The notes: generated by a model from the sequence alone, not told the origin. Shown: positions 33,960 through 42,592, counted from the stretch's first letter. The stretch: 64,000 nt of DNA from Heliomarina sp018223035 (GCA_018223035.1 JAAEZD010000006.1:180298-244297); one strand, 5' to 3'. Made by a program: numbers and translations.

Positions 33960-34957
33960 TGGTCGTCCCAGAACGCGAGATCGATTTCGGCGATATGATT
34001 GGCGTCCTGCTGCACCGCGAGGGTTGCCAGTGCGCCCCCGGCACCGATCAGGGCCAGAGCGGCAACCGCTGCCGCCCGCAGAGGTAGACGGGACCGACGC
34101 TTGGGTACGGCGGTCGCCGGTGTCTCTGCGGGCACAGCGAGACCGTGTGTCAGGAACACGCCCTCTGAGGTAACCGTTGCATCGATCATGAAGCGCTGTT
34201 TGAGAAAAACCGCCCGCAGGGCAGGGGGAAAGCCTTCGGGATCGATATCGATGATCGCGGCCTGACCGGCTTTCCAGCCCTTGAGCACGGTGCGCGGCAG
34301 AAAGAAATGCCTAAAATCCGAGCTGAAGCCGATGGTGGTCGCCTTGGCGGGCGCGGTCTGGATCGAAACCTGATCCGGCAGCAGCATGACCCGGATCATC
34401 TTGCCGTGGCCGCCGATATGGCCGGTGGAAAACTGGCAGTCGCGGCGGCTTGGCGCCTTGAGCGAGGCGAATCCGGCGGGCATGCCTTCGCTCGATTCAG
34501 CGGGCTCGGCGGCTTTCGGTTTCGCGATATTGCGGTTGGCAACAAGGGCGAGGTTCAGGCGACGGCGAACCGTACGGGCGACTTCTTCGCGTGTTACCTC
34601 TTCACTTGCGTTCGCCTCGGCGCGCTTGGGATCCTTGGCAAACTCTTCCGCGATTTCAACCAGATGCTGCGCTTCGGAGACGAGGTGCAGGATGTTCTGC
34701 TCTTCCGAGAACCGCACCGCACGAGTTGGCCAGCCTTCGACCTGCGGGGCAACCTTGAAGCTGCGCTCAGGGCGTTCGATGACGCTGGCGACCCGCGTCA
34801 GAAGTTTTGCGGTCTCTTCGCTCTGTCCGACGATCATTTTGCAATCGCCATCTGCGCTCAGGCAAACGGCAAGCGACATCCGGGCCGGCCAGTCGGGCAG
34901 GGCGATCTGCACCAGGTCGCTGTCCAGGATATAGGCAAAGAAATCGTCGCTATCCAT
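33956..34957 (-). CDS. Unknown protein with C-terminal membrane helix
   Basis: I do not recognise this 333-residue protein. It has no signal peptide. Its N-terminal half is acidic with a long helical segment rich in Glu/Arg (about 95-145). The middle is beta-rich (IRVMLLPDQVSIQTAPAKATTIGFSSDFRHFFLP). Near the end are a basic stretch (PKRRSRLPLR) and one hydrophobic helix (about 292-315), so it is probably tail-anchored in the inner membrane. It is the first gene of an operon with the two glycosyltransferase genes, divergent from motA. It could anchor or regulate the modification enzymes. Confidence 0.65.
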   Translation of the reverse strand: MDSDDFFAYILDSDLVQIALPDWPARMSLAVCLSADGDCKMIVGQSEETAKLLTRVASVIERPERSFKVAPQVEGWPTRAVRFSEEQNILHLVSEAQHLVEIAEEFAKDPKRAEANASEEVTREEVARTVRRRLNLALVANRNIAKPKAAEPAESSEGMPAGFASLKAPSRRDCQFSTGHIGGHGKMIRVMLLPDQVSIQTAPAKATTIGFSSDFRHFFLPRTVLKGWKAGQAAIIDIDPEGFPPALRAVFLKQRFMIDATVTSEGVFLTHGLAVPAETPATAVPKRRSRLPLRAAAVAALALIGAGGALATLAVQQDANHIAEIDLAFWDDQ

Positions 34958-35087
34958 GTTTGCTCGCCGAGATTGAAATTGTTCTACAAACTATTCTTGT
35001 TTATACTTGTATGAAAGTCAATTATCTTTATCTTATACATGAAAGTACAACAACGCCTGCGGGCAACTTGTTCAGACGGATGTGTAG
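34958..35087. promoter_or_regulatory. Divergent control region before motA
   Basis: This AT-rich 130-bp gap lies between the leftward glycosylation-type operon and rightward motA. On the reverse strand it carries CAAGTATAA (35001-35009) and, 10 bases on, CAAGAATAGTTT (34988-34999). The 12-base form is identical to the one before fliF. Confidence 0.5.
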
Positions 35088-35954
35088 ATGACTTTATTCC
35101 TTGGCCTTGCTCTCGTCTTCGGGCTTGTCTTCGGTGGCTTCATGCTGTCCGGCGGCAAGATGGATATCGTGCTCCACGCGCTGCCATTCGAAGGAATGAT
35201 GATCGGGGGCGCCGCCATCGGCGCGTTCGTGATCGCCAATTCCTTTTCGGTCGTCAAAAGCAGCCTTGCAGGTATCCTTCGCGTGATCAAAGGATCGAAA
35301 TGGAAAGCCGCCGACTATCAGGATCTGCTGAACCTGATGTACGAACTCGCACGGATCTATAAGCAAAAAGGCATCCTTGCGCTGGATGACCATATCGAGA
35401 ATCCGAGCAACAGCGAGATCTTCAAGCGCTATCCCAAGATCCAGAAGGATCATTTTGCGACCGAACTGATCACCGACAGTTTCCGCATGTTGTCGATGCA
35501 GTTCGATGACAAGTTCCAGACCGAGGAAATCATCAATCGCAAGATCAAGAAGCATCACCATGAATCCCTAGCTTCGGCAAATGCCATCCAGACGATGGCG
35601 GACGGTTTGCCCGCGATCGGGATCGTCGCGGCTGTTCTCGGCGTGATCAAGACGATGTCTTCGATCGACCAGCCGCCAGAGGTGCTTGGCGGGATGATCG
35701 GCGGCGCGCTTGTCGGAACCTTCCTTGGCGTGTTCCTTGCCTATTGCATGGTACAGCCGATCTCTGGTCGTCTCAAACAGATCGAGGATGAAGACGGCGC
35801 GTTCTACCACGTGATCCGCGATATCTTTGTCGCCATCGTTGCGAACCATTCGCCCAACATCTGCGTCGAGATCGGTCGCGGGAATATCCCGACTCGGATG
35901 CAGCCCGACTTCTACGCTGTCGAAGCGTCGCAGAAAGAGCTTTCGGTCTCATGA
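35088..35954 (+). CDS. motA: Flagellar stator protein MotA
   Basis: The 288-residue protein has four membrane segments (about 2-20, 30-50, 170-190, 200-222) and the cytoplasmic loop with conserved charged residues (about 85-165). The conserved Pro-containing segment DGLPAIGIVAAVLGVIKTM is present. MotA with MotB makes the ion-driven stator. The ATG lies 8 bases after a GGATG. Its stop overlaps the start of a small exported-protein gene (ATGA), so the two are co-translated. Confidence 0.97.
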   Translation: MTLFLGLALVFGLVFGGFMLSGGKMDIVLHALPFEGMMIGGAAIGAFVIANSFSVVKSSLAGILRVIKGSKWKAADYQDLLNLMYELARIYKQKGILALDDHIENPSNSEIFKRYPKIQKDHFATELITDSFRMLSMQFDDKFQTEEIINRKIKKHHHESLASANAIQTMADGLPAIGIVAAVLGVIKTMSSIDQPPEVLGGMIGGALVGTFLGVFLAYCMVQPISGRLKQIEDEDGAFYHVIRDIFVAIVANHSPNICVEIGRGNIPTRMQPDFYAVEASQKELSVS

Positions 35955-36232
35955 AACTGACGTGCGCCGCGCTGGCCGGATTGCTCTGGGCCGGGGCGGC
36001 CCTTGCCGCTGGTCCGGCGCCGGCGCCCGAAGAAACTGCGGAAGATGCGCCCGAGGAACCGGTGGTGACCTACCCTTCGCCACCGACCTATGAGACGACG
36101 ATGCCCGCCGCCCGACACCGGTTCCCCAGTACGATATTGGAAGACATGCGCCGGAAAATCCTCATTAAAACCGGGCAGTTGGAAGAGGAGCCTGAGGAGC
36201 AGGCAGCTCCCAAACCGGCCTCTGGTCACTGA
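35951..36232 (+). CDS. Small exported proline-rich protein coupled to motA
   Basis: The 93-residue protein has a clear signal peptide (about residues 1-19, ...GAALA-AG), then an acidic Pro/Ala/Glu-rich stretch, the segment VVTYPSPPTYETTMPAARHRFPSTILEDMRRKILIKTGQ and an acidic end. No known family is apparent to me. Overlap with the motA stop suggests a motor-related periplasmic role. The fliJ-like gene begins one base after its stop. Confidence 0.65.
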   Translation: MKLTCAALAGLLWAGAALAAGPAPAPEETAEDAPEEPVVTYPSPPTYETTMPAARHRFPSTILEDMRRKILIKTGQLEEEPEEQAAPKPASGH

Positions 36233-36233
36233 C

Positions 36234-36668
36234 ATGGAAGCGCGACGCATCCGGGCGCTGGGTCTGATTGAACGTTTGAAGCGGCACGAGATGGAAGCCG
36301 AGGCGCAGGAGATGGGACGGCTGCGCAGCGAGGCCAACAGGCTGGAGCGCCGACGCGAGGAACTGCTCGAACAGTCGCAGACGGCGAGTTACAATTCCGA
36401 CCCGTCACTCGTGCCTTATCTGGGCAATTACATCCGATCACTGCGCAGCGAAATCGGCCGTGCCGAGCGCGACCGTGCGCGGATCGACCCCGATCTGCGG
36501 GCCATCGAAAACCGCATGTCACTGGCCTTTCGCGAGATGAAAACCTATGAATCCGTGCGCAAAGCTGCCGAGGCGCGGCTGCGGCAGCAGGTTGAACAGG
36601 CCGAGGAGTCCGAGAACGCGGATCAGGCCTTGAATCAATGGTGGCGCAAGCGTGGACGCAGCCGGTGA
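36234..36668 (+). CDS. FliJ-like coiled-coil protein
   Basis: The 144-residue protein is nearly all helical and highly charged, with heptads over about residues 10-60 and 70-130. This fits FliJ, the stalk-like export factor that binds the FliI ATPase. The ATG at 36234 is chosen because it starts just after the preceding stop; a 48-residue-longer frame overlaps that gene in another frame. fliI, the usual neighbour of fliJ, is not seen in the window, so the assignment rests on shape and position. Confidence 0.5.
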   Translation: MEARRIRALGLIERLKRHEMEAEAQEMGRLRSEANRLERRREELLEQSQTASYNSDPSLVPYLGNYIRSLRSEIGRAERDRARIDPDLRAIENRMSLAFREMKTYESVRKAAEARLRQQVEQAEESENADQALNQWWRKRGRSR

Positions 36669-36789
36669 GGCAGCCCAAAACCGGGGCACAGGCTGTATGA
36701 TACCCGTACACCCCCTGTACACCTCCCGTATGACATTTCGGCATGTGCGGGCCAATTTCAGTTAACAAGCGATTGATGACGCGCTGATG

Positions 36790-36831
36790 CGAAGGGCTTG
36801 AAAATTCTTATTTTGCCTTCGTCCATGGATG
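36790..36831. terminator. AT-loop hairpin between flagellar and sox regions
   Basis: CGAAGG (36790-36795) pairs with CCTTCG (36826-36831) around an AT-rich loop. A perfect 14-base palindrome, ACCGGAATTCCGGT, lies at 36853-36866. Both are in the 223-bp gap between the rightward fliJ-like gene and the leftward regulator gene and may end transcription from either side. A GTACACC direct repeat (36706 and 36717, 11 bases apart) is also present in the gap. Confidence 0.4.
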
Positions 36832-36891
36832 GAGCTTGGAGAAAACAGCGGAACCGGAATTCCGGTGAAAGTTCTCTTGATATCTGGCCGG

Positions 36892-37926
36892 TCAGATTGC
36901 GTTTGTTGGCATCAGGACCCCAACGGGGGGGTCCTCGCCGGTGATGGTGCCCACCTGCGCGCGGCGGTATTCCTGCGGGCCAAGTCCGCGTCCGGCGCGC
37001 AGGGCGCGGGCAAGGTGGGGCGCGTCGCAAAAGCCGGTCGCAAGGGCGATGTCGGTCACGGTTTCCTGCGTCGTGCGCAGTTGCAAAAGCGCGCGCTCGA
37101 GCCTCAGTTCGAGGTAGATGCGCGACGGGGCGAGGTTCATATCCTTCTGGAAGCGTCGTTCGAGCGACCGCCGTCCGACGCCCAGCCCTTTGGCGAGATC
37201 CGAGACCGAAAGCGGCGTTTCGATATTCTGCTGCATCCTGAGGATCGCTTTTTTCACGAGTGCGTCCCGGGGCTGGCGCAGGGATTGCTGACCGGGCTGC
37301 GGTTTCTCACCGCTCAGCGCCCGGTCGATCATCATGATGTTGAGGCTTTTCGTGGCGGCGGACTGTCCGATGTGGCGCTCGACGAGAAAGGCGGCGAGAT
37401 GCGCCGCTCCATGCCCGCCGGAACATGTCAGCCGGTCACGGTCCACGACGAAGATCTGGTCCGACACCAGTTGCTGGCTCTCGAAACGGTCCAGAAAGTC
37501 CTGATGGTGAAACCAGCTGACGCAACACCGGTACCCTTCAAGCAGCCCGGCCTCGCGCAGGGTGAAAACGCCGGTACATAAGCCGACAACCGGGACGCCC
37601 GCTGCGGCCCGTTCCTGAAGGAATCGCAACTCCTCCCCGGCGAGCGTATTGTGATCGCCGATCAGCCCGCCAACCACGACGATATAGTCGTAATGACCGG
37701 CCTGCCGCAGCCTTGTATCCGGTTGCACTTTGACGCCGCAGCTCGACGGAACAGGGGTCATATCCGCCGATAGAACCGACCATTCACAGAGAATCGGACG
37801 CGAGCGGTCGGCCTCGTCCGCGGCAAGGCGCAGCACGTCGACAAAGTTCGCAAAGGCCGAAAGCGTAAAGCGATCGGCAAGGAGAAAGGCGACACTCAGC
37901 CGCTTCTTGGTACGAACCTCTGGCAT
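36892..37926 (-). CDS. GATase1-like AraC-family regulator (GbdR/SouR/GlxA type)
   Basis: The 344-residue protein has an N-terminal DJ-1/PfpI-type domain (about 8-190, with VPVVGLCTGVFTLREAGLLEGYRCCVSWFHH) and a C-terminal AraC DNA-binding domain (about 230-325: ETPLSVSDLAKGLGVGRRSLERRFQKDMNLAPSRIYLELRLERA). This is the architecture of GbdR and SouR, which sense dimethylglycine/glycine betaine and sarcosine in Pseudomonas. It is divergent from soxB, so I infer it activates the sox operon. The ATG at 37926 is chosen over a start 47 codons earlier that would invade the soxB leader. Confidence 0.82.
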   Translation of the reverse strand: MPEVRTKKRLSVAFLLADRFTLSAFANFVDVLRLAADEADRSRPILCEWSVLSADMTPVPSSCGVKVQPDTRLRQAGHYDYIVVVGGLIGDHNTLAGEELRFLQERAAAGVPVVGLCTGVFTLREAGLLEGYRCCVSWFHHQDFLDRFESQQLVSDQIFVVDRDRLTCSGGHGAAHLAAFLVERHIGQSAATKSLNIMMIDRALSGEKPQPGQQSLRQPRDALVKKAILRMQQNIETPLSVSDLAKGLGVGRRSLERRFQKDMNLAPSRIYLELRLERALLQLRTTQETVTDIALATGFCDAPHLARALRAGRGLGPQEYRRAQVGTITGEDPPVGVLMPTNAI

Positions 37927-37957
37927 GACGCAAATATTCACTCGGAAAGACGCAAAT
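37927..37957. promoter_or_regulatory. 22-bp-phased direct repeat, likely AraC-type site
   Basis: GACGCAAAT occurs at 37927-37935 and again at 37949-37957, start to start 22 bases, with 11 of 13 bases matching over the extended repeat. Two half-sites two helical turns apart in the gap between the AraC-type gene and soxB are what a dimeric AraC-family activator would bind. Because it touches the regulator's own start, it could also mediate autoregulation. Confidence 0.5.
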
Positions 37958-38026
37958 GTCCAGTGCGGGAATGTCATAAAACGGTAGCAGGCTCTTTCAG
38001 TCTTCCCCTCAAGAACAGGCTCGCAG

Positions 38027-39280
38027 ATGACACGTTTCAATGCTCTCAATCTGTTGCGACATGCCATGTCCGGTCACAAGAAATGGACCGAGCAATGGCC
38101 CGACAGCCAGCCAAAGAACGAATATGATGTGATCATCGTCGGGGCAGGCGGGCACGGTCTGGGTGCGGCCTATTACCTCGCGACTCAGCATGGGATCACC
38201 AATATCGCCGTTATCGACAAGGGCTGGCTTGGCGGTGGTAACACCGGTCGGAACACGACGATCATCCGGTCGAACTATCTCTATGACGAGAGCGCGCGCC
38301 TGTTCGATCATGCGGTCGATCTCTGGCAGGATCTGAGCCAGGAGCTGAACTACAACGTCATGTATTCGAACCGTGGCGTGCTGATGCTGGCGCATAACGT
38401 GCATGACGTCCAAAGCTTCAAGCGGCATATCCATGCAAACCGGTTGAACGGCGTCGATAACCGCTGGCTGACAACCGAAGAGTGCAAGGAATACTGCCCG
38501 CCGCTGAATATCTCGGACAAGGCGCGGTATCCTGTGATGGGCGGTGCCTTGCAGGAGCGGGCAGGGACCGCGCGTCACGATGCGGTCGCGTGGGGCTATG
38601 CCCGTGGGGCCGCCGCGCGTGGTGTCGATATCATTCAGAACTGTGCCGTGACGGCGATCCGCCGGAATGTCGATGGATCGGTGGCCGGTGTCGAAACCGA
38701 GAAAGGTTTCATCAAGGCCAAGAAGGTCGCCGTATCCGCCGCCGGGCATACCTCGGTCGTGATGGACAGCGCGGGCGTGCGTCTGCCGCTGGAGAGCTAT
38801 CCGCTGCAGGCGCTGGTGTCCGAGCCGGTCAAGCCGATCTTTCCCTGCGTCGTGATGTCGAACGCGGTCCATGCCTATATCAGCCAGTCCGACAAAGGCG
38901 AGCTGGTGATCGGCTCCGGCACTGATCAATACACGAGCTATTCGCAGCGCGGCGGGCTTCCCCTGATCGAGCACACGGTTGCGGCGATCACGGAAATCTT
39001 CCCGATTTTCAACCGCATGCGGATGCTGCGCAAATGGGGCGGTATTGTCGATGTGACGCCTGACCGGTCCGCCATCCTTGGCAAGACACCAGTGCAGAAC
39101 CTTTACGTCAACTGCGGCTGGGGCACCGGCGGCTTCAAGGCCACGCCCGGTGCGGCCCATACCTTTGCCTGGACCATCGCCAAGGACGAACCGCACCCGA
39201 TCAACGCGCCCTTCACGCTTGAGCGTTTCCGCACCGGCCGTCTGATCGACGAAGCCGCCGCTGCCGCCGTTGCGCACTGA
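38027..39280 (+). CDS. soxB: Sarcosine oxidase subunit beta
   Basis: The 417-residue flavoprotein subunit has an FAD-binding motif (YDVIIVGAGGHGLGAAYYLA at about residues 30-49), the flavin-attachment region typical of DAO family members (GGGNTGRNTTIIRSNY) and the C-terminal NCGWGTGGFKATPGAA segment. With SoxDAG it demethylates sarcosine to glycine, giving 5,10-methylene-tetrahydrofolate and H2O2. It is the first gene of soxBDAG, the standard order. The long frame on the opposite strand over this gene is a composition artefact. Confidence 0.96.
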   Translation: MTRFNALNLLRHAMSGHKKWTEQWPDSQPKNEYDVIIVGAGGHGLGAAYYLATQHGITNIAVIDKGWLGGGNTGRNTTIIRSNYLYDESARLFDHAVDLWQDLSQELNYNVMYSNRGVLMLAHNVHDVQSFKRHIHANRLNGVDNRWLTTEECKEYCPPLNISDKARYPVMGGALQERAGTARHDAVAWGYARGAAARGVDIIQNCAVTAIRRNVDGSVAGVETEKGFIKAKKVAVSAAGHTSVVMDSAGVRLPLESYPLQALVSEPVKPIFPCVVMSNAVHAYISQSDKGELVIGSGTDQYTSYSQRGGLPLIEHTVAAITEIFPIFNRMRMLRKWGGIVDVTPDRSAILGKTPVQNLYVNCGWGTGGFKATPGAAHTFAWTIAKDEPHPINAPFTLERFRTGRLIDEAAAAAVAH

Positions 39281-39292
39281 GGATTACCGACC

Positions 39293-39595
39293 ATGCTGCT
39301 GATCCATTGTCCCTATTGCGAAGAGACCCTGCCCGAGGCCGAATTCGCCCATGCCGGTCAGGCTCATATCGTCCGGCCTGAAAATCCCTCGGCGCAGACA
39401 GACGAGGAATGGGAAAATTTCCTGTTCATCCGCTCGAACGTGAAGGGGCCGCATTACGAACGCTGGCGCCATCTGCATGGCTGCGGACGGTTCTTCAACG
39501 CTGTCCGCGATACGGTCAGCGACCGGTTCCTGACCACCTACAAGGCGGGCGCGCCGCGTCCGGATCTCGAGACTCTGACGGGAGAGGTGAAATGA
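39293..39595 (+). CDS. soxD: Sarcosine oxidase subunit delta
   Basis: The 100-residue subunit has the zinc-binding pattern of SoxD: Cys6-x2-Cys9 near the start (HCPYCEE) and His60/His62-Cys64 later (RHLHGCGRFF), followed by NAVRDTVSDRF and YKAG. It is structural and binds zinc in the heterotetramer. It overlaps the soxA start by four bases. Confidence 0.96.
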   Translation: MLLIHCPYCEETLPEAEFAHAGQAHIVRPENPSAQTDEEWENFLFIRSNVKGPHYERWRHLHGCGRFFNAVRDTVSDRFLTTYKAGAPRPDLETLTGEVK

Positions 39596-42582
39596 GCGAA
39601 TACCGCGTTTCCGGCCGGGGCCGTGTCGATTCTACCCAGCCTGTGACCTTTACCTTTGACGGCGCCACCTACCGCGGTTTCAAGGGCGATACGGTGGCCT
39701 CGGCCCTGCTGGCCAACGGCGTTCACCTGATGGGCCGCTCTTTCAAGTATCACCGTCCCCGCGGGGCGGTCGCCGCCGGGTCCGAAGAACCTAACGCGCT
39801 GATCGGCACCCGGCGTGGGGCAGGTCGGTTCGAACCGAACACCCGCGCGACGGTGCAGGAAATCTGGAACGGTCTCGAGACCAGCTCGCAGAACAAGTAC
39901 CCAAGCCTGAAATTCGATGTCGGCGCAGTGAATGACGCGGCCTATATGCTGTTTTCGGCCGGGTTCTATTACAAAACCTTCATGTGGCCCAAGAGCTTTT
40001 GGGACAAGGTGTACGAACCCTTCATCCGTGCGGCTGCGGGTCTGGGCGTCAGCCCGACCGAGGAAGATCCCGATACCTATGCCTCGCGCAACCTGCATTG
40101 CGACGTGTTGATCGTGGGTGCCGGTCCCGCAGGTCTTGCGGCAGCTCGGGCAGCGGCCGTAAAGGGGGTCAGCGTTGTCCTGGTTGATGAAAACGCCGAG
40201 GCCGGTGGCACACTTTTGTCCGAACCGCAGGCGAAGATCGATGGTAAACCTGCCTGGGACTGGCTCGCGTCGGAACTGGCCGCGCTGCGCGAAATGGGCG
40301 TGCGGATCATGACACGCACCACCGCGATTGGCTATTACCACCAGAACATGATCGGGCTTTGCGAAAAGCTGACAGATCATCTGGCGGAACTGCCCGCCGA
40401 CACCCCGCGCGAACGCCTGTGGCGCGTGCGGGCGCGGCAGGTCGTACTGGCGCAGGGCGCGTTGGAAAAGCCGCTGGTGTTTCACGGCAATGATCGTCCC
40501 GGCGTCATGCTGGCCGGATCGGCGCAGACCTATCTAAACCGCTACGGCGTCTTGGTCGGCAAGCGTCCTGTTGTGCTCACATGCCACGATTCCGCATGGT
40601 ATGCGGCGTTCGATCTGCACCGCGCCGGTGCCAAGATTCAGGCCATTGTCGATACGCGCGGCAGCGTGCGTGATGAGCTGGTCAGCGAGGCGAAATCGCT
40701 GGGCATCCCGGTAAAGCTGTCGCACACCGCCACGGCCACCTCGGGGCGCCTGCGGGTGAGTTCGATCCGGGTGAACCCAGTCAGTGGCGATACGGTCGGC
40801 GCAGGGGAAAAGATCGCTTGCGATGCCGTGCTCATGTCCGGCGGCTGGACGCCGTCGCTGCACCTGTTCTCGCATACCAAGGGCAAGCTGGCGTGGGACG
40901 ATGACCACACGACATTCCTGCCTGATGTCACGCCCGAAGACTGCGTGATCGCCGGGGCGAGCCGGGGACTCTGGGGGATCGAGGCGGCGCTGACGGACGG
41001 GGCCGAAAAGGGCCGTGCCGTGGCCGACGCGCTTGGCGTTACCGGCAATGCGGTGGCCTATGCGGTGGAAGCGGACCGGACGGGCACCGGCGTTTCGCAC
41101 AAGGAACTGCCAACGGATCGCAGCCCCGGCAAGGCGAAAGCTTTCGTTGATTACCAGAACGATGTGACGGCCAAGGATCTGCGGCTGGCGGTGCGCGAGG
41201 GCATGCGTTCCATCGAGCATGTGAAGCGCTATACCACCAACGGTATGGCCACCGATCAGGGCAAGATGTCCAATATCAACGGGCTCAACATCGCCTCGGA
41301 TGCGCTTGGCAAGAAGCAGCCGCAGGTTGGTCTTACGACCTTCCGCCCGCCTTACACGCCGACCTCCTTCGGGGCGTTCGCGGGGTATCATCGCGGGGCG
41401 CATTTCGAACTGACGCGGAAGACCCAGATCGATGCTTGGGCCGAGGAAAACGGCGCGGTGTTCGAACCGGTGGGCCGGTGGCGCCGGGCTTGGTACTTTC
41501 CCAAGCCGGGCGAGGACATGGACGCCGCCGTACGTCGCGAATGCAAAGCTACCCGGTCCAGTGTCGGCATCTTCGATGCCTCGACCCTTGGCAAGATCGA
41601 GGTCGTTGGCCCCGATGCGGTTGAGTTTATGAACCGCATGTACACGAACCCCTGGACCAAGCTTGCGCCGGGGCGCTGCCGCTATGGCCTGCTGCTGGGC
41701 GATGACGGCTACATCCGCGATGACGGTGTGATCGGTCGCATGAGCGAGGACCGTTTCCACGTCACCACCACTACGGGCGGTGCGGCGCGGGTTCTGAACA
41801 TGATGGAGGACTACCTTCAGACCGAATGGCCCGATCTCAATGTCTGGCTGACCTCGACGACCGAGCAGTGGTCGACCATCGCGCTGAACGGACCCAACGC
41901 GGCCAAGCTGCTGCAACCTTTTGTCGAGGGCGTGACGCTGACCGAAGAGGCTTTCCCGCATATGTCCTGCGTGGAATGCACCGTGGCCGGTATGCCCGCA
42001 CGGCTGTTCCGGGTCAGCTTTACCGGCGAGATCGGGTTCGAGGTCAACGTGCCTGCCCCGATGGGTCGCAAGCTGTGGGAGACTCTCTGGGAAGCGGGCC
42101 AGCAATATGGCATCACGGCCTATGGCACGGAAACAATGCACGTTCTGCGCGCGGAGAAGGGTTACATCATCGTGGGTCAGGACACCGACGGGACGGTTAC
42201 GCCCTATGACTGCGGCATGGGCTGGGCTGTGGGTAAGAAAAAGCCGGACTTTGTTGGCAAACGCGGTCTGGCCCGCCCTGACCTTGTTGCCGAAGGCCGC
42301 AAGCAGTTCGTGGGCCTGCTGACCGAAGACGGATCGAAGCTGGAGGAGGGCGCGCAGATCGTTTTCGATCCGAAACAGCAGATCCCGATGACGATGGTCG
42401 GTCATGTCACCTCTTCCTACGAGTCCGAAGAGGTCGGCCAGCCGATTGCGTTGGCGCTGGTTCAGGGGGGGCAGAACCGGATGGGCGATACCGTCTATAT
42501 CCCGATGCCCGACCGGACCATCGCGGCCAAGATCACCTCGACAATCTTTGTCGATCCCGAAAACGCCCGTCTGAAAATCTGA
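39592..42582 (+). CDS. soxA: Sarcosine oxidase subunit alpha
   Basis: The 996-residue subunit has an N-terminal 2Fe-2S-ferredoxin-like fold (YRGFKGDTVASALLANGVHLMGRSFKYHRPRG), a NAD-binding domain (VLIVGAGPAGLAAARAA at about residues 173-189) and a C-terminal GcvT/aminomethyltransferase-like half (about 610-990). The latter binds tetrahydrofolate and accepts the methylene unit (STIALNGPNAAKLL, FTGEIGFEVNVPA). Length is normal. The ATG at 39592 overlaps soxD (ATGA) and is preceded by GGAGAGG. A longer frame start at 39409 lies inside soxD and is not used. Confidence 0.97.
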   Translation: MSEYRVSGRGRVDSTQPVTFTFDGATYRGFKGDTVASALLANGVHLMGRSFKYHRPRGAVAAGSEEPNALIGTRRGAGRFEPNTRATVQEIWNGLETSSQNKYPSLKFDVGAVNDAAYMLFSAGFYYKTFMWPKSFWDKVYEPFIRAAAGLGVSPTEEDPDTYASRNLHCDVLIVGAGPAGLAAARAAAVKGVSVVLVDENAEAGGTLLSEPQAKIDGKPAWDWLASELAALREMGVRIMTRTTAIGYYHQNMIGLCEKLTDHLAELPADTPRERLWRVRARQVVLAQGALEKPLVFHGNDRPGVMLAGSAQTYLNRYGVLVGKRPVVLTCHDSAWYAAFDLHRAGAKIQAIVDTRGSVRDELVSEAKSLGIPVKLSHTATATSGRLRVSSIRVNPVSGDTVGAGEKIACDAVLMSGGWTPSLHLFSHTKGKLAWDDDHTTFLPDVTPEDCVIAGASRGLWGIEAALTDGAEKGRAVADALGVTGNAVAYAVEADRTGTGVSHKELPTDRSPGKAKAFVDYQNDVTAKDLRLAVREGMRSIEHVKRYTTNGMATDQGKMSNINGLNIASDALGKKQPQVGLTTFRPPYTPTSFGAFAGYHRGAHFELTRKTQIDAWAEENGAVFEPVGRWRRAWYFPKPGEDMDAAVRRECKATRSSVGIFDASTLGKIEVVGPDAVEFMNRMYTNPWTKLAPGRCRYGLLLGDDGYIRDDGVIGRMSEDRFHVTTTTGGAARVLNMMEDYLQTEWPDLNVWLTSTTEQWSTIALNGPNAAKLLQPFVEGVTLTEEAFPHMSCVECTVAGMPARLFRVSFTGEIGFEVNVPAPMGRKLWETLWEAGQQYGITAYGTETMHVLRAEKGYIIVGQDTDGTVTPYDCGMGWAVGKKKPDFVGKRGLARPDLVAEGRKQFVGLLTEDGSKLEEGAQIVFDPKQQIPMTMVGHVTSSYESEEVGQPIALALVQGGQNRMGDTVYIPMPDRTIAAKITSTIFVDPENARLKI

Positions 42583-42592
42583 AACGGAGGCG

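Noticed and set aside
38009..39277. A 422-codon open frame antisense to soxB
   Set aside because: It mirrors soxB almost exactly and lacks a ribosome site and protein-like hydrophobic patterning; soxB is unmistakable on the other strand.
39409..39591. N-terminal extension of soxA by 61 codons
   Set aside because: It overlaps soxD in another frame; the ATG at 39592 has a ribosome site and the expected family start.
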